A DNA stretch of 64,000 nucleotides from NCBI RefSeq assembly GCF_030704535.1, contig NC_081811.1, positions 3,364,501 to 3,428,500 on the forward strand. The letters are read 5' to 3'. The position numbers and the translations under genes are program-made. Below, piece by piece: positions 48,009-60,900 of the stretch (position 1 is the stretch's first letter; every line of letters begins with the position of its first letter). Source of the stretch: Vitis vinifera (Eukaryota > Streptophyta > Magnoliopsida > Vitales > Vitaceae). The notes beneath the pieces are model-generated. The model was not told the DNA's origin. It did no database searches and was given only the letters and a program-made list of their open reading frames with translations.

Positions 48009-49150
48009 TTGCCAATAAAACAATAGGTAACAAAACACGCGTCATCTTTGAATGACTCCCAGGTGAAAAACATTTAAAATTTGATTCAATGATTTGAAAA
48101 ATCCGAGATATTTATTTGGTATGGATTACATCATTCAAAATTGCTTCAACGTTCATTTGATTATTAGCCTGAAAGTTCGGGCCTCCTTCGCCTAGTTCCA
48201 AAATATTTCCCTGGTGACCTTTATATAAGTCCATGGCAAATTATTTCCACAAAGATGATGTTGTCGTTGAACCAAATCCCAAAGACCAATTTTAATAGAA
48301 ATTGGACATGTTGGTAATTTTAATAGAATTTTTTTTATACTATTAAAATTTTATTAAGATATTTGGAAAGAGACTTTCCATATAATAATAATATTTTTTT
48401 CTTTATTTGTTACACCATGAGATAATAGACCACGCAACATGAGGTGGAGAATTAAATTGCCGAGTTTCGTGGCGGCTATCCTTGGCATTAGTAACTATAC
48501 TCGTCTAAATAGTTAATAACATAATATACTATGTACAAGTTTGCATACCCGTTCACACTCGCCGCCAAGGAATTCATTGATGAAACAAGGACAAGCTGAC
48601 AATGTCACTATTGGGCCCCACTTCTGTGTCTATTACTTCTGGTTGACTCCCTTTCACCACGCGCTTTTCCGCGCTATATCCGAACTACGCATATTTTAGC
48701 TGACGTGGTTTAGGAGAGCGATCCACGATACACAGAGCGCGTGGAGTTGGCAGAGCTTTTTTACAAACAGCCGTCCATTACTGGCTCACGGGTCAATATT
48801 AACCACGTGTTACGAATAAATTTAATAAAAATTAAATATTTAATCAAAGTTTAAAAATTATATTAAAAATATTGAAAATCACTTGAAATTATTTAAATAG
48901 CTTCAATTTTAATTTTAATTTTTTTTATTGTATAACATATTACTAAAAAGTGGATTTAAATAATTTAATTTATGAAAAACAGTAGATTTTGCTAAATTTG
49001 CCTAATTTGTTAAGAGAAATAATATTAAATATTTGATTAAAAATAATATTATTGACAACCCATTTTCCCTGAATGCTACAAATTTGTATGCTGCCTCAAT
49101 AGTCAATAGAAATGCGTTGATTGTTCATAAAAATATAAGATAAAATAATG

Positions 49151-50385
49151 AATCCATTTTTTTCCATTGCCGTCACTGTCCCTCCGTTATCTTTCCTACA
49201 AAGCTCGCCATTCCTATGGCCGATATTCCAGTTCTCTCCACATTCTCTCCTTTTCCTCCCCGCTCTCTTGCGGAAGCCCAGTGATTTTCTCGGAGGAGAG
49301 AGAGAGTACAGGGAGGTAGGGGCGCCACGTTTCCATTTCAATGCTCTACGTAGTTACACGTTTGTACGTGAATGAAGAATCCTTTTCTCAGCTTTTCTGC
49401 TTCTGCTTGCTGCTCTGGCTTTATTGATCTTCTTTGTGTTACCATTCTCTTAAATGTTTTCGTCTTTTTTGGTTTGTTTTTTGAGTTTTTTCTTGCTGCA
49501 GTACAGTTTTTGTTTACTTTTTCTCTTTTTTGGTAGTTTTTTTTCATTAATTTCCTGATTCTTGCCCGACACAAGCTTTCTTCTACTGGGTTGAACTTCT
49601 TTGACTGTGAAAACCCAATTGATATTGTTTTTTGAACGTCCGATCAATTCCCAGTTGGTGTATTGAACTCCTGGTGTGCCTCTTCTTTTTTCTTTTTCCC
49701 TTTTTTCTCAGAGCTTTCGTGGCTCTTTTGAGTTGAAGAAGAAGATTGTGGCAACCACAAAAGTCTAAACCAAAAGGGAAATTGATTTCTCTTTTCTCTA
49801 CCCGGAGAAAAGTAGTATAGGTTGGTCTTTTTCTCCCCCATCATAGCTGGATTTAGCATTATCTTTTTAAATTTTTTAAAAATAAAAACTTTTCCTTTTT
49901 CAAATTTCGTAAAAGTCCTCATTACGTTCTTGATTATGATTCATTCTAGTATTATTTCTTCAAATTTAATGCTCCCCCTGGCTTTCCATATCGAAAGGAT
50001 GCAATCCTTCATGGGGTTGGTTCAATCAAAGTGACTATTTACCATTTTTTTTTTCTAAATTCATTTATCTATTGGGTTTTGTTTATGGGGTTGCTTAAAT
50101 GGAGTTGAATCATATTTTGCTGGTATGCCTTTTGAAATCTTTTTGTTTTTTTTGTTTTGGTTTTTTGTAAGAGGAGGTTGGTTGAGTCACGATGATGTCT
50201 TTTTTTTTTTTTTTTTTATCATGTGCGGTGGGTTCTTGTATTATGGCTGTGCTACTTTTTTCTTTTCTTGTGGGTTAACATGAATATTTTCCATCATTTT
50301 CTCAGGAATTGGGGGAATGGAGATTGGTGAGAACCAAAAATAAATCAAGGATTGTATTGTTTGGTTTCATTTCAAGTTCGTGAAG
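49151..50385 (+). promoter_or_regulatory. Probable promoter/5' leader with leader intron of the ABC transporter
   Basis: Sequence from about 49170 is pyrimidine-rich with moderate GC. A plausible 5' UTR acceptor TTTTCTCAG lies at 50297-50305, 80 bases before the start codon, preceded by T-rich intron-like sequence (T run at about 50200-50218). This suggests an untranslated first exon around 49200-49380. The exact transcription start and donor cannot be fixed by eye. Confidence 0.4.
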
Positions 50386-53300
50386 ATGTCTTCTGCTTCT
50401 TGGATCACCACCCTCTCATGTTCCAGTTCAGTGATAGCATCCTCAGGGGAAACACCTTTTTCATTGATACTTCAATGGCTGAGATTCATCTTCCTCTCTC
50501 CATGTCCTCAGAGAGCTCTTTTATCTTCCATTGATCTCCTCTTCTTGCTCACCCTCATTGCATTTTCCGTTCAAAAGCTCTATTCTAGATTCATCTCCAA
50601 TGGCCGCTCCAGCTCCGCCATTAACAAGCCCCTCATCAGAAATAACAGAGCTCGTCTTAGAACTACTCTTTGGTTTAAACTCACTCTCACTGCAACAGCT
50701 CTTCTAGCTGTCTGCCATGGATTTCTATGCATTTTGGCCTTTGCTAGAGGTGCCCAGATGCCATGGAAGTTAATTGATGCCCTCTTCTGGTTGGTTGAAG
50801 CTATAACCCATTTTCTCATTACCATCTTAATTGCCCACGGGAAGAGATTCCAAGCTGTCACCTATCCATTATCGCTTCGGATTTTCTGGGTTGTAAGCTT
50901 CATCATCAGTTCATTGTTTACCACTTCTGGGATTATTCGAATCTTCTTCGTGGAAGGATTCGAGGCTTCCAATTTGAGATTGGATGATATTGTCACTTTG
51001 GTTACTTTTCCATTATCAGTTGTTCTTCTACTTGTTGGTATCAGAGGATCAACTGGGATTACAGTTGACAGAGAATCTGAACCAGTAATGGATGTGGAAG
51101 AGAAATTGTATGAACCTCTTCTGGGAAAATCCAACGTAACTGGCTTTGCTTCAGCTTCTATTTTGTCTAAAGCTTTATGGCTTTGGATGAATCCTTTACT
51201 GGGTAAAGGCTACAAATCCCCACTCAAGATTGATGAAATCCCATCCCTTTCGCCAGAACATCGAGCTGAAAGAATGTCAGAGCTCTTTGAATCGAACTGG
51301 CCTAAGCCGCATGAAAAATTGAATCACCCGGTCAGAACCACACTGTTCCGGTGTTTCTGGAGGGAGGTTGCTTTCACTGCCTTTCTGGCAATTGTTCGTC
51401 TCTGTGTTATATATGTGGGGCCTCTTCTCATCCAAAGATTTGTTGATTTCACGTCAGGGAAAAGAAGCTCCCCTTATGAAGGATACTACCTTGTATTGAT
51501 TCTCCTCATTGCGAAAACCGTGGAGGTTTTAACATCTCACCATTTTAATTTCAACTCTCAGAAGCTCGGTATGCTTATCCGATCCACTCTCATCACTTCA
51601 TTATACAGGAAAGGCCTGAGGCTATCATGCTCTGCTCGGCAGGATCATGGGGTTGGACAAATTGTGAATTATATGGCTGTTGATGCTCAGCAGCTCTCTG
51701 ATATGATGCTTCAGCTACATGCCATATGGTTGATGCCTTTGCAAGTGACTGTTGCCTTAGTGCTTCTTTATAATGAACTTGGTGGTGCCATGATCACAGC
51801 AGTAATCGGAATTTTTGCGGTTCTTTTGTTTGTTCTGATGGGCACTCGAAGGAACAACAGATTCCAACACAATGTGATGAAAAATCGTGATTTGAGAATG
51901 AAGGCAACTAATGAGATGCTCAATTACATGCGCGTTATCAAGTTCCAGGCGTGGGAAGAGCACTTCAATAAGAGAATTCAATCTTTTCGCGAATCTGAAT
52001 TTGGATGGCTTACCAAGTTTATGTACTCGATCTCAGGCAATATTATTGTAATGTGGTCAACACCATTAATGATATCGGCTTTCACATTTGCTACTGCGAT
52101 CATGTTGGGCGTCCAGCTTGATGCAGGGACAGTGTTCACGACAACTTCAATCTTTAAAATCTTGCAGGAGCCAATCAGGGCCTTCCCACAGTCTATGATC
52201 TCAATTTCACAAGCAATGATCTCACTGGCCAGGTTGGATAAGTACATGACAAGTAGGGAATTGGTGGAGAGTTCAGTGGAGAGGGAGGAGAGTTGTGATG
52301 GTAGAATTGCTGTGGAGGTGAAAGATGGGGTGTTTAGTTGGGATGATGAAGGGAAAGAGGAAGTTTTGAGAAATTTGAATTTTGAGATCAAGAAAGGGGA
52401 GCTTGCAGCTATTGTTGGGACAGTTGGGTCGGGGAAATCTTCTCTTCTGGCCTCAGTTCTTGGTGAGATGCATAAAATATCGGGACAGGTATGAATTCCA
52501 AATTGTTGAGTGTCCATTGTCTTTTCCTTTCCTCAGTTACCTTTTTCTGTCAATAACTGGTTTGTATTGATGATCATTCACAAAATGTTGATGGTTACAT
52601 GCCTCTATTTGATGGTTCTATCATTGAATTGATCTCCCTTTTCTTTAACAGGTCAGGCTTTGTGGGACAACTGCCTATGTGGCACAGACATCATGGATCC
52701 AGAACGGGACCATTCAGGAGAACATCCTGTTTGGTTTGCCAATGAACACAGAGAAATACAGGGAAGTTATCAGGGTCTGTTGCTTGGAGAAAGACTTGGA
52801 AATGATGGAGTATGGAGATCAAACTGAGATTGGAGAGCGTGGCATCAACCTCAGTGGCGGCCAGAAGCAGCGCATTCAACTTGCAAGAGCTGTTTATCAG
52901 GATTGTGATGTCTATCTTCTCGATGATGTCTTTAGCGCTGTGGATGCTCACACTGGGACCGATATATTCAAGGTGACAACGTTTACAAATAGAAACAAAT
53001 TGGTTGCTTCTTGTAAATCATGAAATGTAACCAACTTCTTCATACCCTTTGCAGGAATGTGTTAGGGGAGCTCTCAGAAACAAGACCATCTTGCTCGTCA
53101 CCCATCAAGTCGACTTCCTGCACAATGTTGATCTTATCTTAGTGAGTGTGATTTTGTTTTCAAATATCCATTTTATTGTTCAATCTTACAGGAAAAAAAT
53201 GACGTAATTTTCTAAATTTGCTACTCAAACCCAGGTGATGAGAGATGGGATGATCGTCCAATCAGGAAAGTACAACGATCTACTAGAATCTGGCATGGAT

Positions 53301-56150
53301 TTTAAAGCACTAGTAGCTGCCCATGAAACCTCCATGGAACTTGTAGAAGAAGCAGGCCCTGCCATCACCAGTGAGAATTCACCCAAACTACCACAATCTC
53401 CTCAACCCTTTTCCAACCATGGGGAAGCCAATGGTGTAGACAAGTCTGGAGACCAATCCAAGTCCAATAAAGAATCTTCTAAGCTAATCAAAGATGAGGA
53501 GAGGGAAACCGGAAAAGTCAGCTTTCAAGTGTACAAGCAATACTGTACTGAGGCTTATGGGTGGTCGGGATTAGCAGGAGTGTTGCTACTGTCTCTGGCA
53601 TGGCAGGGGTCTCTCATGGCCAGTGATTACTGGCTAGCATATGAAACTTCAGAAAAGCATGCTAAGTCATTCAACGCATCTTTGTTCATCACCAACTATT
53701 CAATTATTGCTGCTGTTTCTGTCCTGTTGATAGTGATCAGATCATTTACTGTCACAAAGCTGGGGCTTAAGACAGCACAGATTTTCTTCTCGCAAATTCT
53801 TCACAGCATTCTGCATGCACCCATGTCGTTCTTTGACACAACACCTTCGGGAAGAATCCTTAGTCGGGTAAGAATTTGGAGGCTGAATTAGAATATGAAC
53901 TTCTGATTATGTTAATTGAGGAAGTTTAGACTTATGAAATGTGTATTTTTCCATTGCAGGCATCGACAGATCAAACCAATGTCGATCTCTTTGTACCCTT
54001 TTTTATGGCCGTAACCCTTGCCATGTACATCACGCTGCTCAGTATCATCATCATCACTTGTCAATATGCCTGGCCAACGATATTCCTATTAATTCCACTT
54101 GGTTGGCTGAATGTTTGGTACCGGGTACGAGCAATTTTCTTGGTTTGCCACTAGTTCTATTGGAATCTTGGAGTGATGAAACATATAAAAGGACCCATCA
54201 TCAAAATTTCTGTTTCTTTAACTTGCAGGGATACTTTATTGCATCATCTCGGGAAATAACTCGCCTTGACTCAATCACGAAAGCGCCTGTTATCCATCAT
54301 TTCTCAGAAAGCATCTCTGGAGTTACGACAATCCGCTGTTTCAGGAAGCAGATTGGGTTCACACAGGAAAATGTTCACCGGGTGGATAAGAATTTGCGCA
54401 TGGATTTCCACAACAATGGATCCAACGAGTGGCTTGGCTTCCGTTTAGAACTGATTGGAAGCTTCATCATGTGTCTTTCAACCATGTTCATGATCTTGTT
54501 GCCTAGCAGTATTATAAAGCCAGGTATACGCTTATGCTACCATTATGGGAATTATATTATTCTCATTAGCTGAAAGAAAATCTCTGAATCACTTCCCAAT
54601 GGTTTCGGTTTTTCTATAATGGGAACTGACACATACTAATGACACAGAGAACGTTGGCTTGTCACTCTCCTACGGGTTGTCCCTCAACAGTGTGCTGTTC
54701 TGGGCCATTTACATGAGCTGCTTTGTGGAAAACAAGATGGTTTCTGTTGAGAGGATAAAACAATTCACAAACATTCCATCAGAAGCAGCTTGGCAGATCA
54801 AAGACCGTCTTCCTCCTCCAAATTGGCCCACCCATGGCAATGTGGAGCTCAAGGACTTGCAGGTAACTAGCTAAGATCATCATTCTGATTATATATTTAG
54901 CAAAATCTGGACTTGTCATTAGTTTATGAAAGGTGTTGGGGTGTTAAAAGTTTCTTGAATTTTCCGGGAACAGGTTAGATATCGTCCAAACAGTCCTCTG
55001 GTGCTCAAAGGCATTACTCTGAACATTCGAGGGAAAGAGAAGATCGGGGTTGTTGGTCGAACAGGGAGTGGGAAGTCCACTTTAGTCCAGGTGTTCTTTA
55101 GGTTGGTGGAGCCTTCAGGGGGGAAGATTATCATTGATGGCATTGATATCGGCATGCTTGGGCTTCATGATCTAAGGTCTCGCTTTGGCATCATTCCTCA
55201 AGAACCCGTTCTTTTCGAAGGAACTGTGAGAAGCAACGTGGACCCAGTTGGGCAGTACTCAGATGAAGAAATATGGCAGGTAAACATACCATGCCCTTCT
55301 TCTAACAATGACCATGTACAGCCTATTTTACGATACTTGATGCATGAGTTCATCTGTTCCTGTGATTCATCCTTTTGCAGAGCCTTGAACACTGTCAATT
55401 GAAAGAAGTGGTGGCTGGAAAACCCGATAAACTTGATTCACTAGGTACTTGTATTTCTACTCTAATTTTACCTCAACATTTCTTTTCAATGATTGATAGT
55501 TACCAAAACGCTTCTACTTCTTCTCAGTGGTCGACAATGGAGATAACTGGAGTGTGGGGCAGAGGCAGCTTCTCTGCTTGGGGCGTGTAATGCTGAAGCG
55601 CAGCCGGATTTTGTTCTTGGATGAGGCAACTGCTTCTGTTGATTCACAAACAGATGCTGTGATTCAAAGGATCATCCGAGAAGACTTTGCAAACTGCACA
55701 ATCATCAGCATCGCTCACAGGATACCCACAGTCATGGACTGCGACAGGGTCTTAGTCATAGATGCAGGTGTGTGCTTTTTTCCCTTACCCTTCTTCTTCA
55801 CGTAAATTTTATAACCAAGATTGTCATGCCCTAAGACCCATTCTGAGGGCATGATATGCTCATTTCATGCCTTAAGCATGGAGACTCGATATCATGATGA
55901 ACTCCCATGCAGAACAACATCCGCAGGATTTGAAGTTGTGTCAGGAAAACTCCTTAAACTTAAAACGCACAATATCTACACAGTTAAGAACGGATCCTAA
56001 CAAAAATTGTAGCTGATGGCCCTTTATTTCTTCATTTTTTTCTGAACAGGTAGAGCCAAAGAATTCGACAAACCATCTCGCCTGCTGGAGAGGCATTCCC
56101 TGTTTGGGGCACTGGTTCAGGAGTATGCAAACCGCTCAGCAGGAATGTAA
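50386..56150 (+). CDS. ABCC4: ABC transporter C family (MRP type), ABCC4/ABCC14 group
   Basis: A full-length, MRP-type ATP-driven exporter of 1509 residues. Exons: 50386-52488, 52652-52972, 53055-53141, 53235-53867, 53960-54124, 54229-54523, 54648-54862, 54974-55279, 55381-55444, 55528-55767 and 56050-56150. An N-terminal hydrophobic TMD0 begins near [16 protein letters not shown]. Then TMD1, NBD1 (Walker [10 protein letters not shown] about 677-685, signature LSGGQKQR about 767, Walker [13 protein letters not shown]), a charged linker, TMD2, and NBD2 (Walker [10 protein letters not shown] about 1300, degenerate signature WSVGQRQ about 1405, Walker [13 protein letters not shown]). Length and motif set fit Arabidopsis ABCC4/ABCC14. 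Relatives move conjugates, folates or hormones across the plasma membrane or tonoplast; the substrate cannot be read from sequence. The ATG at 50386 is preferred because it gives the family's N-terminus. The first 701 codons are uninterrupted. No damaged motif is seen. Confidence 0.95.
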
Positions 56151-56748
56151 GCAAACAAGCATTCAGGCTGTCCAGACATCTTCATGGGGATTCCTTCCAT
56201 GGGAACTCTGTGTACCAGCATGTGGATCAATTACTAATTAGGTGGAAAATACCAGTCTCTGATTCTTGGAATTTGGCTCTGAGCATCCCATTATTCAAAG
56301 CTACAGAAATTTTATATGATCCATGTTCGAAGTCAAACTACGTAGCTTTGTTATTAATTAGTGATGTTGTACCATATTGATATCTATAAGATACTTTAGT
56401 ATCATCAGTTGAAATGGTTCTGATGAGTTACGGTATTATTGTGAGCTTGTTTCCAGAATTGGGTGTCTGCTAACGAGCTAATTAATAATAACAATGTTGT
56501 TGTCACCAGTTTAAATCTGTTTGCTTCTCATGAAAACCATGATTCCTGGGAAAATTCGTGATGATGGAATAAGCAAAAGCAGTGCTTCCATTGGAGACAT
56601 AGTAGTTGATTGCAGAGTACAAATTGTTTGGATCCTATCAAAGACCATGAACCTGTTTTTAAAAAAGATTAATGTGATAAAAAAATTGTAAATAATATTT
56701 TTAAAATTTAATTTTTAGAATGCAATGGATACAAGGTTGATTATAATG

Positions 56749-56751
<3 letters not shown>

Positions 56752-56803
<52 letters not shown>
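56752..56803. repeat. Long AT dinucleotide microsatellite
   Basis: An uninterrupted run of about 25 AT units 600 bases downstream of the ABC transporter stop codon. Likely polymorphic in length. Confidence 0.95.
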
Positions 56804-56805
<2 letters not shown>

Positions 56806-57172
56806 ATCAAATTAGAAAATGAAAGTTCTAAGGTGCTGTTTGGAGTTTCAAAGTCTTTAACAAAGAAGATAGCAAGGAATTTTTTTTTTTTTTTTTTTTA
56901 AGTGAAGGTAAATAATATATTTATTCAAACTTAATCAACTTTTGAGAAATAAAGGGTTTGAAAATGTCTAATTATATTTAATTTTTTCTTTGTAGTTTTA
57001 ACCATGGGTCAAAAATTCAGGGAATTGTTAAACCCAAAAGAGTTGAATCTAATAAAACTTATTTAAGTCCGTTCTCTTAAAAAAATTAGAAATTTATTGA
57101 TTCAATATGAGTCCCAAAAGGAATGAATGAATTAAATCAAACTTATTTTGTAATAACACATACTCAATCATG

Positions 57173-57400
57173 TAGATAAGATCAAAGGGGCTCTATTGTA
57201 ACCCGTGGAACTACACTCAAATCTGTAACCAAAGGTGTAGATAGGATCAAAGGGGCACTCAAACTTATTTTGTAATGACTCACACTCAAACTTACTAAAC
57301 TTATTTTATAGGAACTGCACTCAAATTTGTAACCAAAGGTGTAGATAGGATCAAATGTGCATTCAAATCTATAACTAAAGGTGTAGATAGGATCAAAGGG
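57173..57400. repeat. Irregular minisatellite
   Basis: GTAGATAGGATCAAA-type units occur at about 57175, 57237, 57341 and 57383, with interleaved ACTCAAATCTGTAACCAAAG units; spacing is about 62, 104 and 42 bases. The minus strand shows a repetitive open frame (57182-57421) which is a by-product. Confidence 0.8.
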
Positions 57401-57973
57401 GCCTTCACGGCTTTTCCTCATCCAACTTTATAAATATTATTTACTTTGAATCTAAAGGGATTCTTACGATTTTAAAACACATGTAAAAAGCCCATATTTG
57501 TACAACATTATGAATTTTCTTCTTATCCGATGTGGGACATCACACACTATATGTTGGTTTAATTATTCAATTAATTATAATTTAATAATAATTCTCAAAA
57601 ATTGGTTTTAAAAATAATTGATAATCATAAAATGTTGTTAAGAACAAGTCTCATACATAGCCTTACATAGCGGTTTTTTTCCTAATATTTATGAATCAAA
57701 GACATTCTTATTATAATTAATTTTAGTTGGTATCTATTAAAATTATTTTAGTTATATAAGCTTCTAATTTTAACATTTTGTAACTAACCGGAAAATAATT
57801 TTATAAGACATGCTCTTAACCAAATAATTTGATTAAAAAATCTAATTAAAGTAATTTTTGTTCCCTATTATGTAATAAGAAAAGAAAAATGGCCTGATAA
57901 ATATCTGAAAGCCTTAAACCCTGCTAAAGCCCTCGTCTTCGCGCTTGCCCAAGAGAGAGTTTGAGAGAGGGAG

Positions 57974-60900
57974 ATGGCAGGGTCACGGAGAAAGTACAAG
58001 AGATCGAAGTCCAAGGTGCAAGTGGCCCTGCCGAGGAAGAACCCTAGAATATTCAAGCCAGCCTTCTCTGTCCCGCCTAAGCTCCGTGCCCTAATCGGTG
58101 ATTCCTCCGATCCCAAATGGGACGACCAAGGCACTGTCATTCGCAACTACAAGTCATACGGCGTCGTCTCGAACCCCAATTTGCTCGGCGTCCGATCTCG
58201 CACTCCTCAGATTATCGAAACTGACTCTCTCCAAGTCCCTCAGCCGCCGCCGCCGCCGTCAGATTCCACCGATGCGGCCGTCTCGGAGTTCGAGCCTCTC
58301 GATTCTGGCAGCGATCAGGAAGAGGATGGTGAGTTTCTTATCTAAGTGTTGCTATAATGGGTATTACTATTTAGGGCTTCGAATGTTTCTGGGTTTATGG
58401 TTCTGATGGAAAACTTCTGGAATTTGTTGAAAATAATCTGGGTCTGGGTTTGTTTCGAGGGGAAATAGTTTTCAAATAATTATTTTTTTAGGAATTCATT
58501 GTTTGTTTTACATATATGAAACAAAAATTTTGTAGAAATTGGTTTTCTCGGATAATAATGGAGCCAAAGAAAAATTCTGATTTGATACCATTGGAATTCA
58601 ACTTATTGGGATAGAATAGTATGAAATTCAGCTTACTTTTCACCCTTTGGTTAGTCTCACCTTTTCTTATTACTATAATCCTTATTGTAGTTTGTTTCGA
58701 ACGTATGGTAGCTTGTTTCAAACGTATGGGTTACAGAACGCCTGATTCTCAATTTTACTATATTCCGAACTGATTATTCTAACATGAGAAGCTAAGTTGA
58801 AGCTCAACTCCCATCTCTTTGGCTCATATTTGAGATGCTGAGATTCAATCTGTCAGTAAAAGTGTGGTGTGCCTTTTCTTGGTTAGTGCTTCATTTGCAT
58901 TTAGGAATTAGGGTGTCCGAGAAAAGACTGTCTAAACATTAGAATAAAATGAAGAATCACTTTCTGTCTCCTCATTTCTGATTAAACCAAGTCTGTGGAC
59001 AAGCATTCTCTGTTTCATGTGATTGAAGAATTTTTTGAAGAATGGTTGCAGAGGGAAATATTTGCTTTTTTACTTAACTAATTTGTTGAGTTACCACACA
59101 CACATACAAACACACACATATTGATAGGTAAGCCAAATAAATATATATTATAAGTGCTAGTTGAAGGTGCACCAAAGTTATACAGTCTGGAAAGCAACAA
59201 GAAAAGGGCAACAAAAAACAATAGCCCCTTCAAGACAAATCTAACCTGTCTATAAAATCTAACATTGTTAAGGAGCCTCCATCTATGTATGCCCGCACCC
59301 ATAACAAAAGATTATAAAGAAATGAGAATTTTAGTGAAATAACAGACATTTCTTTACTTTTAAAAGATTTTTGGTTCCTCTTCTTACACATTGTCCAAAA
59401 AATATACAATGCAATAACCCTCTAAACCTTCTTCGATGCTTTACCCACAAAGGATCCACACCACTTTAATAGTCTCTTTTACCAAACATCATTACCCATG
59501 TAATCCCAAACAAGGAGAATTCCAAACTCCATATGCCTTGTGCTTGGGCACAATGAAGGAGAATGTGGCTAACCATGTCTTTCTATTCCATAAAAAGAAA
59601 ACATCGGTTCACTAGAGATCATCCTCTTCTTTACAGCTGGTTCAACGTCAAAACCTTTCCTCGAGAAGCTTCCTATACTAAAACACTAACTTTGGCCAGG
59701 ACCATCGGGTTCCAAATAGCCTTCAAAGGGAAAGTAGCCGTTTTTTCTTGCTCTAGAAAAGAGTGGAAGGATTTTAGTATAAGCTTCCCTTTCTTATTAT
59801 CCTTCCAATCTAGCTTATCATTTTCATTCCTTCTCACCACCTTTCCGTGGAGCCTTGAGATAAACTCCTTAATCCTTTCCAACTCCCAATCATTTAGATT
59901 CCTTGAGAAATGAGGATTCCAAAGCCCACCCTCTTTGTGATGGTCCCAATCATCCACTACCCAAGTTGTCTTTCTCAAGGATATGGAATATAATAAGAAA
60001 GATTCTCTTAGAGTTGAATCATGACACCAGATGTCTTTCTAAAACCTCCCTTCTACCATTGCCCACACTGAAAGAGGTTCTTTTGCTAATGATGCCTTAC
60101 CCACTTCTGATGGCCTTCCACAACCTTACCCTAAAACTCTTCCTACTTTCCTTAGAACACCAACCCTCCTCCTCATCCCCATACTTCCCAACATAATCCT
60201 TTTCCAAGGAGTCTCGTTTTCGAATGCAAGCCTCCACAACCACTTTCCCAATAGCGCCTTATTAGGATCGAAAGCTTTCTACTTACTACCAACTACTCTA
60301 TCACTTTTCTCCATACAAACAACATCTCATCTCATTGGATGCGGCTTTTTCTCTAAAGAACCCCCATCTCGCAAGAAGTCCCTTTGAATCCTCTCAAGCC
60401 TTAAGCTTACTCTTTTGGACATGACATGAAAAGACATTTGATGTATGGGTAGACTTGAAAGAGTGCTTTTGATAAGAGGAAGCCTCCCACCTTTAGAGAG
60501 ATATTGTCTTTTCCACATGAACAAAACCTCTTGTGGACTCTCTCCTCCCTCAAATGCCAACAAGTCATCGATTTACAAGATGCCCCTAAAAGGAGGCCCT
60601 AATATATATTAGGTGGCTTCCCTTTCCCAAAACCCATTTGAGACGCAAATTCCTTCACATTAGGAATATTGCTTGCCGAAATTAATTCCCTCTTTTGCGG
60701 ATTAATCTTTAAACTTGATAACGCTCCAAACCACATACATAAAGATCTAACTAAGATAAATCACTTGTTCTTGATTCTTTTCGCAAAAAATAAGCTTATT
60801 TTCTATGAACTCACTTTTGCCTCTTTTCTTTGCCCCTCTTCTACAAACAACTGAGCCCCTCCATAGCTAAAACAAAAATATAAGGGGATTTGGGATTCCC

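Larger units (their letters stand above)
45220..49150. other. AT-rich intergenic DNA with MITE-like elements
   Basis: No gene is recognised. The stretch holds AAT and TA microsatellites (45797-45816, 46105-46127), MITE-like units listed separately between about 46540 and 48010, and a GC-richer patch at 48600-48810 with ACGT motifs (GACGTGG at about 48702, CACGTG at 48804-48809). That patch could be a distal regulatory region of the ABC transporter. Confidence 0.45.
56151..57973. other. Intergenic: ABC transporter 3' flank to NOP16 promoter
   Basis: About 400 bases of probable 3' UTR are followed by an AT microsatellite, a T run (56881-56899) and a minisatellite at 57173-57400. The NOP16 promoter lies just before 57974 and has TTAAACCCTGCTAAAGCCCT at about 57913, a telo-box-like element usual in ribosome-biogenesis genes. 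No other gene is seen. Confidence 0.5.

Noticed and set aside
50352-50534. Alternative upstream ATG at 50352 for the ABC transporter
   Set aside because: It is in another frame and closes after 60 codons; the 50386 ATG gives the family N-terminus. It could at most act as an upstream ORF.
57182-57421. 79-codon repetitive minus-strand frame
   Set aside because: It is the translation of a minisatellite.
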